Source: UBA2040 sp002332715
Lineage (GTDB): Bacteria > Bacteroidota > Bacteroidia > Flavobacteriales_D > Crocinitomicaceae
Length of the DNA stretch: 20,006 nt
Direction: 5' to 3'
Assembly: GCA_029242295.1 (NCBI GenBank)
Contig: JAQWUF010000182.1
Coordinates: 1-20,006 of the forward strand
The translations under genes were made by a program, and so were the position numbers. Of this stretch, positions 7,894-15,740 are shown in pieces. Under the pieces are notes generated by a model. The model had not been told where the DNA came from, did not search any database, and saw only the letters and a list, made by a program, of their open reading frames with translations. Positions within the stretch are counted from its first letter, which is position 1, and every line of letters starts with the position of its first letter.

Positions 7894-10479
7894 ATGACAA
7901 AAATAATTACCGTCACACTCGCGACATTTATAGGTTTTGTAGCTTTTGGTCAAAAATCAAACGACAGACTTATTCGTGATTATTTCAAGAATAATACGAC
8001 GAAAATTGACCTTCAAAAGTCAACCGCGGATGATATCCGTGTGGATAGAACGGTTGAAGACAAAAAGAGTGGATTGACACATTTTTATGTTCAACAAACA
8101 TTGAATGGTTTGCCTGTAATTAATGGTACCGCGGTACTCGTGAAAAAAGGTGATGCTCTTTTAATGTCAGGTAACCGTCTAATTTCTGGAGAAAAACAGT
8201 TAGTGGAAAAATCTAACGCTGCACCGGCAAACGAAATATTATCTGCCGTTTGGGAAGAAATTTCGAAAGGCGAAACATTGATTACTTCGAACGTAGTTAA
8301 CGTTGCCGAAAATAAGTTTAAGGTAACTGATTCTCGTATTTCTGAAGTAGAAATTCCGATCCAATTGGCGTACTTTTTCGACGGAACATCATTTCGATTG
8401 ATTTATGAAACGAGCATGAAAGTTCCACATCAAGATCATTGGTGGAATGTATATGCGGACGCTCAAACCGGAGAAATCCTTAAAAAAACGGATTGGGTCG
8501 TGTCTTGTGCATTTGAAGGATGTAGTTCAGAAAAACATTTTAATTACAACGATTTAAAACAACCTGAAATGGGGCATCAAATGATGATGGCACCCGCTCC
8601 TCCTCCACAAAATGATACGTATAATGTATTTGCTTTGCCCGTGGAAAGCCCAAATCACGGTTCAAGATCTTTAGTAGTTGGTCCATTTGATCCAGTAGCT
8701 TCGCCTTTTGGATGGCATGATGTCAATGGATCAGCAGGCAATGAATATCTAATTACTCGAGGAAATAACGTGTTTGCATCAGAAGACGCAAACGACGACA
8801 ACATCCCTGGTTATTCGCCAAATGGTGGTGCTCAATTGGTTTTTGATTTTCCATATGCAGGTGGAGCACCAAGTTCTTACTTGGATGCAGCAATTACCAA
8901 CTTGTTCTATATGAACAACATGATGCACGACATTTGGTACCGATATGGTTTCACCGAAGAGGCTGGAAATTTTCAGGACAACAACTACGGCAATGGAGGA
9001 TTGGATGATGATTTTGTAAATGCAGATGCGCAAGATGGAAGTGGGACGAACAATGCAAATTTTGCAACTCCTCCAGACGGCAGTAATCCGAGAATGCAAA
9101 TGTTCATTTGGACGAACTCTGCAACTGCAGAACTACTAACGGTAAATTCTCCCTCCTCTTTTGCTGGAAATTATACCTCTACAATAGCGAGTTTTGCGCC
9201 TCAGCCGCCTGTTATTCCCATAATACAAGATTTAATTTTGGTCAACAGTGGAGGTGCAGAACCTTTGGACGCGTGTAATACCATCATCAATACAAGTGAA
9301 ATAAGTGGTAAAATCGCAGTGGTACGAAGAGGGTCATGCACGTTTGCATTAAAAGTAGAAGAATGTCAAGCAGCAGGAGCATTGGCTGTAATCGTCGTAA
9401 ATAACGTTGCCGGAACGCCGATTACCATGGGAGGTAATTCTTCCATAGTGAACATCCCAGCGATAATGGTTTCTCAAGCGAATGGTGAAGCTTTCATTAC
9501 GGCTATTCAAAGCGGAACCGTTATAAATGGAAGTATTTCAGACCAAAGTGCATTGAATTCTACGGATAGCGATATAGACAACATGATCATTGCTCACGAA
9601 TATGGACATGGTATTTCGAACCGTTTAACGGGTGGAGCAAACAACACGAGCTGTTTAGGAAACGATGATCAAATGGGTGAAGGTTGGTCAGACTGGTTTG
9701 GTTTAATGATTACCATGGAAACAGGTGATTTAGGAAGTGATCGCAGAGGTGTTGGAACCTATGTTACCAATGAACCTGTTCTTGGAACTGGAATTCGTCC
9801 TGCTCCCTACAGTACTTCGTTCGCTGAAAACAATTACACGTATGGAGCAACGAATAACTCAAGTATTTCCCGTCCACACGGAATTGGATTTGTTTGGTGT
9901 ACAATGCTTTGGGATTTGAACTGGGCCTTTGTCAACCAATTTGGTTATGATGCGAATACAGCAACTGGAACTGGTGGAAACAACATGGTAATGAAATTGG
10001 TCATGGAAGGAATGAAGTTGCAACCTTGTGAGCCTGGAATGGTTGATGGTAGAGATGCTATTTTGCTGGCCGACCAACTGCTATATGCAGGCGCTAACGA
10101 ATGTTTGATTTGGAGTGTTTTTGCAAAAAGAGGTTTAGGGTTCAATGCGGATCAAGGTGATACTGATGATCGTTTCGACCAAGTTGAGAACTTTAGTGTT
10201 CCTTTGGCTTGTGTTGCTGGTTTAGATGAGTCTTTGTATTCAGCTCAATTGAATGTTTACCCAAATCCAACACATGGAAACGTGAACATTTCGTTTAGTG
10301 ATAACTCAATGCTTTCAAGCGTTCGTCTTTTGGATATCAACGGACGTGAAGTTATGACAGTTGACAATTTCAATGAGTCGACTTTGAGTTTCGATATTTC
10401 AATGTTCAAATCAGGGATTTATTTTGTTGAAGTTACAAATGAAGGAGGATCTCAAACTAGAAAAATAATTCTGGAATAA
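7894..10479 (+). CDS. T9SS-secreted M36 (fungalysin-type) metallopeptidase with inserted PA domain
   Basis: An 861-residue secreted zinc endopeptidase. Residues 1-19 are a signal peptide (cleavage near AFGQ). The propeptide (about 25-200) has the fungalysin/thermolysin motif FYVQQTLNGLPVINGTAVL. The catalytic domain starts near 282 (NEYLITRGNNVFASEDAN), continues through MMHDIWYRYGF, QDGSGTNNANFATPPDG and PRMQMFIW (to about 405), and resumes at HEYGHGISNRLTGG with zinc ligands His568 and His572 and catalytic Glu569. Glu596 in MGEGWSDW is the third ligand. Between these parts, residues about 425-548 form a protease-associated (PA) domain (ISGKIAVVRRGSCTFALKVE), so the PA domain sits inside the catalytic domain. 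Residues about 785-861 (VYPNPTHGNV, LLDINGREV, FKSGIYFVEV) are a type A T9SS sorting domain. The product is probably exported and released or surface-anchored. Confidence 0.93.
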   Translation: MTKIITVTLATFIGFVAFGQKSNDRLIRDYFKNNTTKIDLQKSTADDIRVDRTVEDKKSGLTHFYVQQTLNGLPVINGTAVLVKKGDALLMSGNRLISGEKQLVEKSNAAPANEILSAVWEEISKGETLITSNVVNVAENKFKVTDSRISEVEIPIQLAYFFDGTSFRLIYETSMKVPHQDHWWNVYADAQTGEILKKTDWVVSCAFEGCSSEKHFNYNDLKQPEMGHQMMMAPAPPPQNDTYNVFALPVESPNHGSRSLVVGPFDPVASPFGWHDVNGSAGNEYLITRGNNVFASEDANDDNIPGYSPNGGAQLVFDFPYAGGAPSSYLDAAITNLFYMNNMMHDIWYRYGFTEEAGNFQDNNYGNGGLDDDFVNADAQDGSGTNNANFATPPDGSNPRMQMFIWTNSATAELLTVNSPSSFAGNYTSTIASFAPQPPVIPIIQDLILVNSGGAEPLDACNTIINTSEISGKIAVVRRGSCTFALKVEECQAAGALAVIVVNNVAGTPITMGGNSSIVNIPAIMVSQANGEAFITAIQSGTVINGSISDQSALNSTDSDIDNMIIAHEYGHGISNRLTGGANNTSCLGNDDQMGEGWSDWFGLMITMETGDLGSDRRGVGTYVTNEPVLGTGIRPAPYSTSFAENNYTYGATNNSSISRPHGIGFVWCTMLWDLNWAFVNQFGYDANTATGTGGNNMVMKLVMEGMKLQPCEPGMVDGRDAILLADQLLYAGANECLIWSVFAKRGLGFNADQGDTDDRFDQVENFSVPLACVAGLDESLYSAQLNVYPNPTHGNVNISFSDNSMLSSVRLLDINGREVMTVDNFNESTLSFDISMFKSGIYFVEVTNEGGSQTRKIILE

Positions 10480-10516
10480 ATGACTTTTGGCCGTTAGGCA
10501 ACTATGAAAGAAAAAC

Positions 10517-10546
10517 GAGTGTCTGCGTTCAGATGTTCTTTTTTTT
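10517..10546 (+). terminator. Rho-independent terminator after the M36 peptidase gene
   Basis: GAGTGTCTG (10517-10525) pairs with CAGATGTTC (10530-10538), 9 pairs including three G-U, around a CGTT loop. It is followed directly by eight T (10539-10546). It lies 37 bases after the peptidase stop. Confidence 0.6.
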
Positions 10547-10598
10547 GTTGGGTGGAACTTGTTGCTATTGCAATTAGTAGCCCACAAAAATATTTCAG

Positions 10599-10620
10599 AG
10601 ACTAAAAGCTTAGTCTTTTT
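10599..10620 (+). terminator. Second small hairpin with T tail before radA
   Basis: AGACTAA (10599-10605) and TTAGTCT (10610-10616) form a perfect 7-bp stem around AAGC, followed by TTTT. The stem is AT-rich and so weak. It may back up the terminator 53 bases upstream, or attenuate a transcript reading into radA. Confidence 0.35.
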
Positions 10621-10696
10621 AAAATTCTCGAATTTTCTTTCGGAAAACGGATAAAATTTCATGGTAAGTATTTACACCTGAACTAAAGAATCTCCT

Positions 10697-10704
10697 TACT
10701 TTTA
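10697..10704 (+). promoter_or_regulatory. Candidate -7 box (TACTTTTA) for radA
   Basis: TACTTTTA is identical to the candidate box before the M36 peptidase gene and one base from TAnnTTTG. It ends 4 bases before the radA ATG. No TTG is found at standard spacing, so the call is weak. If real, the transcript would be nearly leaderless. Confidence 0.25.
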
Positions 10705-10708
10705 ACCC

Positions 10709-12070
10709 ATGGCCAAAATAAAATCAGCATTTTTCTGTCAAAACTGCGGATACGAAGCCCCAAAATGGCTGGGTAAATGTCCGTCTTGTTCGGAATGGAA
10801 CACTTTTGTCGAAGAAAAAATTGAGAAATCTGTCCCGCATGCGGTCGCTTTTTCTGCATCCGCAAGTAAATCGAAACCTTTGGCTGTACATACGATTACG
10901 ACCAATTCAGATGTAAAAATCCCTCTTGTTGATCAAGAACTAAATCGTGTTTTAGGCGGTGGCTTGGTGCAAGGTTCGTTGATTTTGTTTGGTGGAGAAC
11001 CTGGTATCGGAAAATCTACCTTGATGTTGCAACTAGCCATTAAAAATAAAAACAAGAAAGTCTTATACGTATCGGGTGAAGAAAGCGAACAACAGATTAA
11101 ACTTCGCGCCGACAGAGTGGGAATTGAAAATGACGCTTGTTTCATACTTGCAGAAACGCATTTACAGAACGTTTTTAAGCACGCTGAGGACGTCCAACCC
11201 GAAATCCTTATTGTCGATTCAATTCAAACTCTTTATTCTTCAGAAATCGAAAGTTCGCCAGGAAGTGTTTCTCAGGTGAAAGAATGTACGGCTCAACTGC
11301 TCCGCTATGCAAAAACGACCGGAGTTCCTGTTTTCTTAATCGGGCACATTACCAAAGAAGGGTCTTTGGCGGGACCGAAAGTTTTGGAACACATGGTGGA
11401 TTGTGTTTTGCAATTCGAAGGCGATCGCCAGCATGTGTATCGATTGCTTCGTGCCATAAAAAACCGATTCGGAAGCACCAATGAACTCGGCATTTATGAA
11501 ATGGTGGGCGGTGGACTTCGTGAAGTAATTGATCCAACGGACATACTTGTTCATCAAAAAGATTCTGCATTAAGTGGAGTTGCATTAGCTGCGACAATGG
11601 AAGGAATGCGTCCTCTTTTGATCGAGGTTCAAGCTTTGGTGAGCACGGCGGCATATGGTACTCCGCAGCGTTCTTCCACAGGGTTTGACGCCAAAAGACT
11701 GAACATGCTACTTGCCGTTATGGAAAAACGATGTGGCTTTAAGTTGGCGGCAAAAGATGTGTTTTTGAATATTACAGGCGGAATAAAAGTCGTAGATCCT
11801 GCGATTGATTTAGCAGTTGTCGCAGCAGTACTTTCATCCAATACCGATTTATCTTTGGATTCGAAAACTGTACTTGCTGCAGAAGTTGGTTTATCAGGTG
11901 AAATTCGCCCCGTTAATCGTGTAGAACAGCGGATTTCCGAAGCGCAGAAATTAGGTTTTGAACGCATAATCATCTCCAAATATTGCAAAGGAATTGTTCC
12001 ACAAGACTATTCAATCAAGGTACTAATGTGCGCGAAAATGGAAGAAGTCGTTAAGGCATTGTTTGCCTAA
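10709..12070 (+). CDS. radA: DNA repair protein RadA (Sms)
   Basis: A 453-residue RecA-like ATPase that acts in the cytosol at recombination intermediates, driving branch migration and D-loop extension. The N-terminal zinc finger is Cys10-x2-Cys13 and Cys24-x2-Cys27 (FCQNCGYEAPKWLGKCPSC). Walker A is GGEPGIGKS at residues 95-103, Walker B is in EILIVDSIQTL, and the RadA signature KNRFG is at 251-255 (AIKNRFGSTNELGIYEM). From about 270 to the end runs the Lon-protease-like domain, with STAAYGTPQRSSTGFD, ITGGIKVVDPAIDLAV and GLSGEIRPV, which lacks protease activity in known RadA. Length and domain order are standard. The upstream 229 bases hold two hairpins and a weak -7 box. Its stop is 2 bases from that of the convergent membrane-protein gene. 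Confidence 0.97.
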   Translation: MAKIKSAFFCQNCGYEAPKWLGKCPSCSEWNTFVEEKIEKSVPHAVAFSASASKSKPLAVHTITTNSDVKIPLVDQELNRVLGGGLVQGSLILFGGEPGIGKSTLMLQLAIKNKNKKVLYVSGEESEQQIKLRADRVGIENDACFILAETHLQNVFKHAEDVQPEILIVDSIQTLYSSEIESSPGSVSQVKECTAQLLRYAKTTGVPVFLIGHITKEGSLAGPKVLEHMVDCVLQFEGDRQHVYRLLRAIKNRFGSTNELGIYEMVGGGLREVIDPTDILVHQKDSALSGVALAATMEGMRPLLIEVQALVSTAAYGTPQRSSTGFDAKRLNMLLAVMEKRCGFKLAAKDVFLNITGGIKVVDPAIDLAVVAAVLSSNTDLSLDSKTVLAAEVGLSGEIRPVNRVEQRISEAQKLGFERIIISKYCKGIVPQDYSIKVLMCAKMEEVVKALFA

Positions 12071-12072
12071 AT

Positions 12073-12915
12073 CTATAAACCAAACCAATTAAACAGCCCA
12101 ACGAATGCTAACATTGCTTCTCCCCAGAAGTTAATATACATTGGTGTTTTCTTGTACTTCCAAAATCCAATATAGAAAAGCATAAATATCACAAGAATCG
12201 AAAGGTTAAATGTATTATCTCGGTGCACAAAAAACATCATTAATGCTTGTGGAGCTATTAAGCCAGCAGACAAATAAATACTTCGTGAAACACCTATTAC
12301 TTGAGGAATCGTTCTTTGATCAAGTGGATCCACTTCAATATCAGACGTATCAAAAAGCAAAGCTATTCCGAAAACAAATAAGGCATTCACAAACAAGCCT
12401 ATTTCAAAAAGAAAATGTCCATCGCTTGAAGTCCATTGTACATCCTTAAAAGACGAAAATGGTAAAACACAACAAAGAAAGACATATACGCCAACTACCA
12501 AAAAAATCTTGATGAAAGGCAATTCTCTTAGGTTTCTCTTCCTTATTCGAACGACATACAAAATGCTAATTAAGAAAGAAAATGCCAGAATCATCCCTCG
12601 AAACAAAAAGGTGTTTTCATTCAAATTCGTGTTAAAAATAGTCTCCAAACGAAAAAGATAAAATCCCGTAATTAACGAACCTATTCCTGCCATTACTAGT
12701 ATGGCTATTGAAAGATTCTGATTCTCTTTCATCCAAATAACTCTGGGAGTTTCGGTATGTATTTGATTATTCCAAATTTTATACAACCGCTGTCCTGTGT
12801 ACACGAATAAGGTAGAAAAAAAGATAAAAAATGGAATTGGTTCTGTTTTATATTGTATCGAAAAACCACATGAAAAAACCGCGGCGCACAAACTCACCCA
12901 AAGGTTGCTGTACAC
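12073..12915 (-). CDS. Multi-pass membrane protein, possibly UbiA prenyltransferase-like
   Basis: A protein of about 280 residues with roughly eight hydrophobic segments (for example SLCAAVFSCGF, FFIFFSTLFVY, IAILVMAGIGSLITGFYLF, FIKIFLVVGVYVFLCCVL, FVFGIALLF). Between two of them lies FDTSDIEVDPLDQRTIPQVIG, with Asp189, Asp192, Asp196 and Asp199 followed by QRTIPQ. It resembles the second Asp motif of UbiA prenyltransferases (RDIEGD...KRTLPVxxG). The first motif (NDxxDxxxD) is not recognisable: the matching place reads GQRLYKIWNNQ. It may therefore be a diverged or non-catalytic family member. The first usable start is GTG at 12913-12915. The frame is open about 45 bases further upstream (KIKALAFLVYSNLW) into the preceding gene but offers no ATG, GTG or TTG there. 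It is last in the train, 8 bases after the family 9 glycosyltransferase stop. Confidence 0.6.
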   Translation of the reverse strand: MYSNLWVSLCAAVFSCGFSIQYKTEPIPFFIFFSTLFVYTGQRLYKIWNNQIHTETPRVIWMKENQNLSIAILVMAGIGSLITGFYLFRLETIFNTNLNENTFLFRGMILAFSFLISILYVVRIRKRNLRELPFIKIFLVVGVYVFLCCVLPFSSFKDVQWTSSDGHFLFEIGLFVNALFVFGIALLFDTSDIEVDPLDQRTIPQVIGVSRSIYLSAGLIAPQALMMFFVHRDNTFNLSILVIFMLFYIGFWKYKKTPMYINFWGEAMLAFVGLFNWFGL

Positions 12916-12923
12916 AAGAAAGG

Positions 12924-13919
12924 CTAAAGCTTTAATTTTGCTTGAATTTCGTGATAAACTTGGTCAACTGAAATATTTTCCAAACAATTGCATTTTTCCT
13001 TGCTCTTGCACGTGCAATTTTCGGCAGAAGTAATTGTTTGACTGTTTTTGCCTAGCGGTCTCCAACGTCCAGGATGCATAGGGCGTTTTGGTGTGAAAAG
13101 ACCAATACAATGTTTGTCTAAGATTCCAGCAATGTGCAGCGGCCCTGTAGAACACGCGACTAAAACATCTGAACGGTTGATAAAGGATACCAATTCAGTT
13201 AAAGAAAACTGTCCAGTAGTATCGATTCTGTCTTCTGTGAATTTAATATCTGGTCGAATCAATAATCCTTCTTTTTCAGTTCCTGTAAAAAACACGCGAC
13301 AACCTAATTCAATTAAGCGGTCAGACAATTCAACATATTTTTCTATCGGCCATTCCACAGCGCTTCCCTGCGATTTTGTATGGAGAATTACTTTGGGTTT
13401 TTCCGATTTAAGAATATCCGAGTCTACAACCGTTTTCGATTTAAAGTAAGAAAGATCCTCATTCAAATCTGCCCAAGTTGGCAATTCATTCCAGCCTAAA
13501 TTTCGAAGTAAATGAAAATTCAATTGTGCTTCGTGAAATTCAGAATTCTTTCTTGTAAAATTGATTCTTTGGTTACAAGTCAGCATGTGAAATCGACGAT
13601 GAGATGTTCCAATACGTTGAGGGATTTTTGCTGCCTTTGCCAAAGCTGCGATTTCCTTTTTAGGGAATACATGAACAATTGCCTCAAATTTCCCTTCTTT
13701 TAGTTGATTTATCTGACCCAGTTTAGGCTGATCCAGTAATTCTGTAAAATCGAGTATCTCATCAACAGAAGTGCACGATTCTATAACAGGAATTGTATAC
13801 CGTGCCGCTAAAAAGGTGATGTGCAACTCTGGGTACTTGACTTTCAAGGAAGCACAAAGAGGCAATGTCAAAATCACATCACCAATACTGTCTGTTCTAG
13901 AAATGAGTATCCTTTTCAA
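12924..13919 (-). CDS. Glycosyltransferase family 9 (heptosyltransferase-like)
   Basis: A 331-residue GT-B enzyme of the ADP-heptose:LPS heptosyltransferase family, expected at the inner face of the cytoplasmic membrane. The N terminus RILISRTDSIGDVILTLPL matches the family opening, with Asp14 where WaaC/WaaF carry the catalytic acid. The C-terminal half shows VILHTKSQGSAVEWP, the strand CRVFFTGTEKE, and the donor-binding VACSTGPLHIAGILDKHCIGLF. Sugar donor and acceptor cannot be fixed from sequence; LPS inner core is the likeliest. Near the C terminus is an unusual cysteine cluster, Cys302-x-Cys304 and Cys310-x-Cys312 (CTCKSKEKCNC). The ATG overlaps the stop of the upstream family 2 glycosyltransferase gene in an ATGA (13916-13919), a sign of translational coupling. 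Confidence 0.87.
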   Translation of the reverse strand: MKRILISRTDSIGDVILTLPLCASLKVKYPELHITFLAARYTIPVIESCTSVDEILDFTELLDQPKLGQINQLKEGKFEAIVHVFPKKEIAALAKAAKIPQRIGTSHRRFHMLTCNQRINFTRKNSEFHEAQLNFHLLRNLGWNELPTWADLNEDLSYFKSKTVVDSDILKSEKPKVILHTKSQGSAVEWPIEKYVELSDRLIELGCRVFFTGTEKEGLLIRPDIKFTEDRIDTTGQFSLTELVSFINRSDVLVACSTGPLHIAGILDKHCIGLFTPKRPMHPGRWRPLGKNSQTITSAENCTCKSKEKCNCLENISVDQVYHEIQAKLKL

Positions 13920-14665
13920 CGTTTCTGCAATTTCAATAATTTATAATATTTGCGATAGGTCGCATATGCGCTCAATCGTGATATTGTAAAGCCTGTTGTC
14001 CCATCCAAAATTCCTTTTTTCAATATAAAGCTTTTGATGAACTGAGCTGTAGTTTTTACGGTGATTTTAAGCCAATTAGACTTTCCTCCTGATTGAAATA
14101 ATTCATTCGCTGCGATATCTCCAAAATACTCTATTTGCTTCAAATGATCTTCTTGTGTATAATACGAATAATGCAAAATATCACCCTTTAAAAAACCTAC
14201 ACTTTCTCCTTTTTTCAAATCCAATCGATCATGTGGATTAACTCCTTCCCATTTTCCGAAATTTCGATTGATGAGCCGAGTTTTTGTATCCGGATACCAT
14301 CCACAATGCTTCACCCAATAACCACAATAGTTGGTAAGTCGGCTCATTTTATACCCGTTAAATTCTTGATTTACTTTAACCTCTGCTATGCTATCTTGAA
14401 GTTCTGGCGCAAGTAACTCATCAGCATCAAGAGAAAGTATCCAATCATGCGTTGCAGATTGTATCGCAAAGTTTTTTTGTTGGATATGACCGTCAAATGG
14501 ATTTTGAATAAAGGTAACACCAAACGATTTGCAAATCTCCTCCGTTTTGTCCTTGGAAAACGAATCGATAACTACTATTTCATCGGCAACGCCTTGAAGT
14601 GAGGTCAAACAGCGTTCGATATTCCTCTCTTCATTGTAGGTGATAATGACCGCCGAGAGTTTCAT
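13916..14665 (-). CDS. Glycosyltransferase family 2, WaaE/KdtX-like
   Basis: A 249-residue GT-A glycosyltransferase, probably cytosolic and membrane-associated. LSAVIITYNEERNIERCL opens the Rossmann-like fold, VVIDSFSKDKTEEI carries Asp34, and LSLDADELL gives the metal-binding Asp80-Ala-Asp82. HCGWYPDTKTRLINR, KWEGVNPHDRL and GDILHYSYYTQEDHL are features I associate with the WaaE/KdtX group that adds glucose-type residues to LPS core. With the family 9 enzyme next door this suggests LPS core or a related surface glycan, but the acceptor is unknown. The start lies 4 bases after the DUF4837 gene stop (gap 14666-14669), and the stop overlaps the next gene's ATG. Confidence 0.87.
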   Translation of the reverse strand: MKLSAVIITYNEERNIERCLTSLQGVADEIVVIDSFSKDKTEEICKSFGVTFIQNPFDGHIQQKNFAIQSATHDWILSLDADELLAPELQDSIAEVKVNQEFNGYKMSRLTNYCGYWVKHCGWYPDTKTRLINRNFGKWEGVNPHDRLDLKKGESVGFLKGDILHYSYYTQEDHLKQIEYFGDIAANELFQSGGKSNWLKITVKTTAQFIKSFILKKGILDGTTGFTISRLSAYATYRKYYKLLKLQKR

Positions 14666-14669
14666 GATT

Positions 14670-15740
14670 TTATTTTATTACAACACTTTTGAGAATAGCC
14701 TGAACTTCACGAAGCGGTTGTGTCCAAGAAGCAGTGCTTGGTGCGTCGACATATCCGCTCACGCAAATCATTTTTTGCGATTTCGGATGAATAAAATGAT
14801 ACGCCCAAAAGGCTCCACCCGTTCCGTGTTTGCCTAGGCCAACGAAGACAAACATACCCTTCATCTCTACAGCTGACAGTGTTCCATCTTCATTCGTTGT
14901 AGGATCTATTTCTGGGTAAACTATCTTGTTGTATTGAGTGCCCATGTACATTCCTTCATAATCAGATGGAACGTTGAATCGTAACATAGTGTCTCGATCG
15001 CGCAGAAGTTTCTCTAAGCTAAACTGCGATGAATCTTTATAATCATATTGATATACCAATATCCCCGAGGTAATCGTTCCAGGATCTTGCGTCCCTGCAC
15101 CAACAAATTCTATGGGTCTTGCAGCGCTTGGAAACTCAATTCTATAAAAATTAGCTCTGGTAGTCACTAATCTTGCGCCATCCGGTAATTGAAAATCGAT
15201 TCCGAAGTTTTTTATGACTTTGTCAGAGATATATCGATTTTCTGATTCAGCATAATATTTTTTAATTCGTTTCCACTCATAGGTGTCAAACTCCTGGTGA
15301 ACAGACTTTAATCCGGCAGAACATGTTTTTTCCAATTGGTCAAAATCTCTGGCCGTGATATCGATTACCAATTGATCTGCAGCCCAAACACCCACTCTTT
15401 TTTCAATCTTACCTATATCACCTTTCAGCGTGGGATCAATATTAATAAACATTGTATTTCGGTAACGCTTTACGCCTTGGGTGAAATGATTGGGCGTTTT
15501 ATGAATTAACTCAAATGTGGCTACATCAGGGAAATACGGCATAATGAACTGGGTCAAATTTGTATCCAAACATTCTTTGAATCTTGAATCCCAAATATCT
15601 TGATCACAAACGACTAATATCTCCCCTATTTTCCCAGTAACTGCTATTCCTGTAGACTTAAAACTCTTCTTATCAAAGTTACATGAAGATAAACCTAGCA
15701 CTGCAACAACACAATACAATAAAAACTTCATGTTCATCAT
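14670..15740 (-). CDS. DUF4837 family lipoprotein
   Basis: A 356-residue protein I recognise as the Bacteroidota family DUF4837, of unknown function. The N terminus MKFLLYCVVAVLGLSSCNFD is a lipoprotein signal with lipobox LSSC (Cys about residue 20), so the mature protein is lipid-anchored. A conserved early segment is GEILVVCDQDIWDS, followed by alternating short strands and helices, DYEGMYMGTQYN, and near the end GGAFWAYHFIHPKSQKMICVSGYVDAP. No catalytic motif is evident. ATGs at 15738-15740, 15735-15737 and 15729-15731 are all possible; the first overlaps the stop of the transglycosylase gene as ATGA, suggesting coupling. The tie to a lytic transglycosylase suggests a cell-wall or envelope role (inference). 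Confidence 0.85.
   Translation of the reverse strand: MMNMKFLLYCVVAVLGLSSCNFDKKSFKSTGIAVTGKIGEILVVCDQDIWDSRFKECLDTNLTQFIMPYFPDVATFELIHKTPNHFTQGVKRYRNTMFINIDPTLKGDIGKIEKRVGVWAADQLVIDITARDFDQLEKTCSAGLKSVHQEFDTYEWKRIKKYYAESENRYISDKVIKNFGIDFQLPDGARLVTTRANFYRIEFPSAARPIEFVGAGTQDPGTITSGILVYQYDYKDSSQFSLEKLLRDRDTMLRFNVPSDYEGMYMGTQYNKIVYPEIDPTTNEDGTLSAVEMKGMFVFVGLGKHGTGGAFWAYHFIHPKSQKMICVSGYVDAPSTASWTQPLREVQAILKSVVIK

Noticed and set aside
13048..13449. 133-aa plus-strand frame opposite the family 9 glycosyltransferase
   Set aside because: It is antisense to a well-supported gene; composition and motifs do not suggest a protein.
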